DNA of 14,000 nt from assembly GCA_964528315.1 (NCBI GenBank), contig CAZGRO010000031.1:1-14000 (forward strand). The letters are read 5' to 3'. A program made the translations under genes and the position numbers. Under the pieces are notes generated by a model, which had not been told where the DNA came from, did not search any database, and saw nothing but the letters and a program-made list of their open reading frames with translations. This DNA comes from JALHTG01 sp964528315 (GTDB lineage Archaea; Thermoproteota; Bathyarchaeia; 40CM-2-53-6; JALHTG01). Positions 13,895-14,000 of the stretch are shown piece by piece; the first letter of the stretch is position 1, and each line of letters begins with the position of its first letter.

Positions 13895-13934
13895 CCCGAT
13901 AGGACTCTGGGACCCGCCATGCCCCGAGTGGTAG
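13866..13934 (+). CDS. Micro-protein A3 of the tandem array
   Basis: 22 residues from TTG 13866: (M)KKRIKAQDD then PIGLWDPPCPEW and stop. A GGAGGTGA at 13852-13859 sits at exactly the same spacing as in A2. The C-terminal 14 residues are identical to A2 at protein level while five of their codons differ, all silently. The stop is followed 2 bases later by the ATG of B3, as in the A1-B1 junction. Function unknown. Confidence 0.6.
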   Translation: MKKRIKAQDDPIGLWDPPCPEW

Positions 13935-13936
13935 GT

Positions 13937-14000
13937 ATGCCGTATGACAGCTTCAACGATGCGTGCTGGCATTTGGCCGAGTATGTTGAGGAATCAAAAA
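13937..14000 (+). CDS. Micro-protein B3, cut by window end
   Basis: 21 residues are visible: MPYDSFNDACWHLAEYVEES and one Lys. It has an ATG where B1 has GTG, two bases after the A3 stop. Residues 4-21 match B1 exactly. By analogy with B1, an overlapping A-type copy should follow just beyond the window. Confidence 0.45.
   Translation, partial: MPYDSFNDACWHLAEYVEESK

Larger units (their letters stand above)
13645..14000 (+). repeat. Tandem repeat region, unit about 150 bases, with a 55-base exact copy 301 bases apart
   Basis: Bases 13645-13699 and 13946-14000 are identical over all 55 positions; the second copy is cut by the window end. A-type stops at 13631, 13781 and 13932 are spaced 150 and 151 bases. 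GGAGGTGA boxes recur at 13701 and 13852. The array therefore has a basic unit of about 150 bases, with a recent duplication of about 301 bases (two units), and probably continues beyond 14000. Confidence 0.85.

Noticed and set aside
13645..14000. CRISPR array
   Set aside because: The repeats are long (55 bases exact, about 150 bases periodic) and coding, with no short direct repeat plus unique spacer pattern and no cas genes.

Overview
The window reads as a chromosome segment from an archaeon. TATA-like boxes (TTATATA, TTAAATA, TTAATATA) sit about 25-40 bases before many starts, some genes look nearly leaderless, and T-runs end several transcripts. The gene content also fits: a thiolase paired with a DUF35 Zn-ribbon/OB-fold protein, a TrmB-like winged-helix regulator, GT-C membrane glycosyltransferases and signal-peptide/C-terminal-anchor surface proteins. 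Most telling is a bulge-helix-bulge (BHB) intron in a coding gene, a feature known only from Archaea. The lineage is probably in the thaumarchaeal/bathyarchaeal (TACK) part of the tree; this is inference from gene style, not a placement.

Layout. 1-197 (-): start of an M81/MlrC-like metallopeptidase. 408-2985 (-): a two-gene operon of FAD-linked 2-hydroxyacid dehydrogenase (GlcD-like) and its Fe-S partner with two CCG domains (GlcF/HdrD-like). 3165-6366 (+): a cell-surface block made of a GT87-like mannosyltransferase, a small anchored Ig-like protein and a PMT-family (GT39) protein mannosyltransferase. 6402-8655 (-): GNAT acetyltransferase, DUF35 protein and SCP2-type thiolase. 8656-9171: a 516-base gap with two stem-loops and no gene I can name. 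9172-11598 (+): a Lys/Pro-rich 68-residue protein, an unrecognised 299-residue protein, a TrmB-like regulator and a small helical protein. 11682-13163 (+): a large anchored surface protein. 13502-14000 (+): a tandem array of very short interlocked genes that runs off the end.

Two things stand out. First, the PMT gene is broken by 26 bases (5204-5229) exactly inside its catalytic FDE-x-YY motif. These bases fold with their flanks into a textbook BHB: 4-bp central helix, two 3-nt bulges, 7-bp intron stem. The canonical cut positions remove exactly 26 nt, restore the frame and rebuild FDE-WYYVNAAR. This is a strong candidate for a minimal archaeal intron in a protein gene. Second, the right end holds a repeat of about 150 bases in which tiny ORFs end in the same C-terminal signature (DDPxxxWDxPCPxW-stop). 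Their differences are mostly synonymous, and each repeat is linked to the next by a 2-nt gap or an overlap.

The glycosyltransferases and the two sequon-bearing surface proteins probably belong to one cell-envelope glycosylation theme. The dehydrogenase pair, thiolase and M81 enzyme point to organotrophic metabolism of hydroxyacids and acyl-CoAs.
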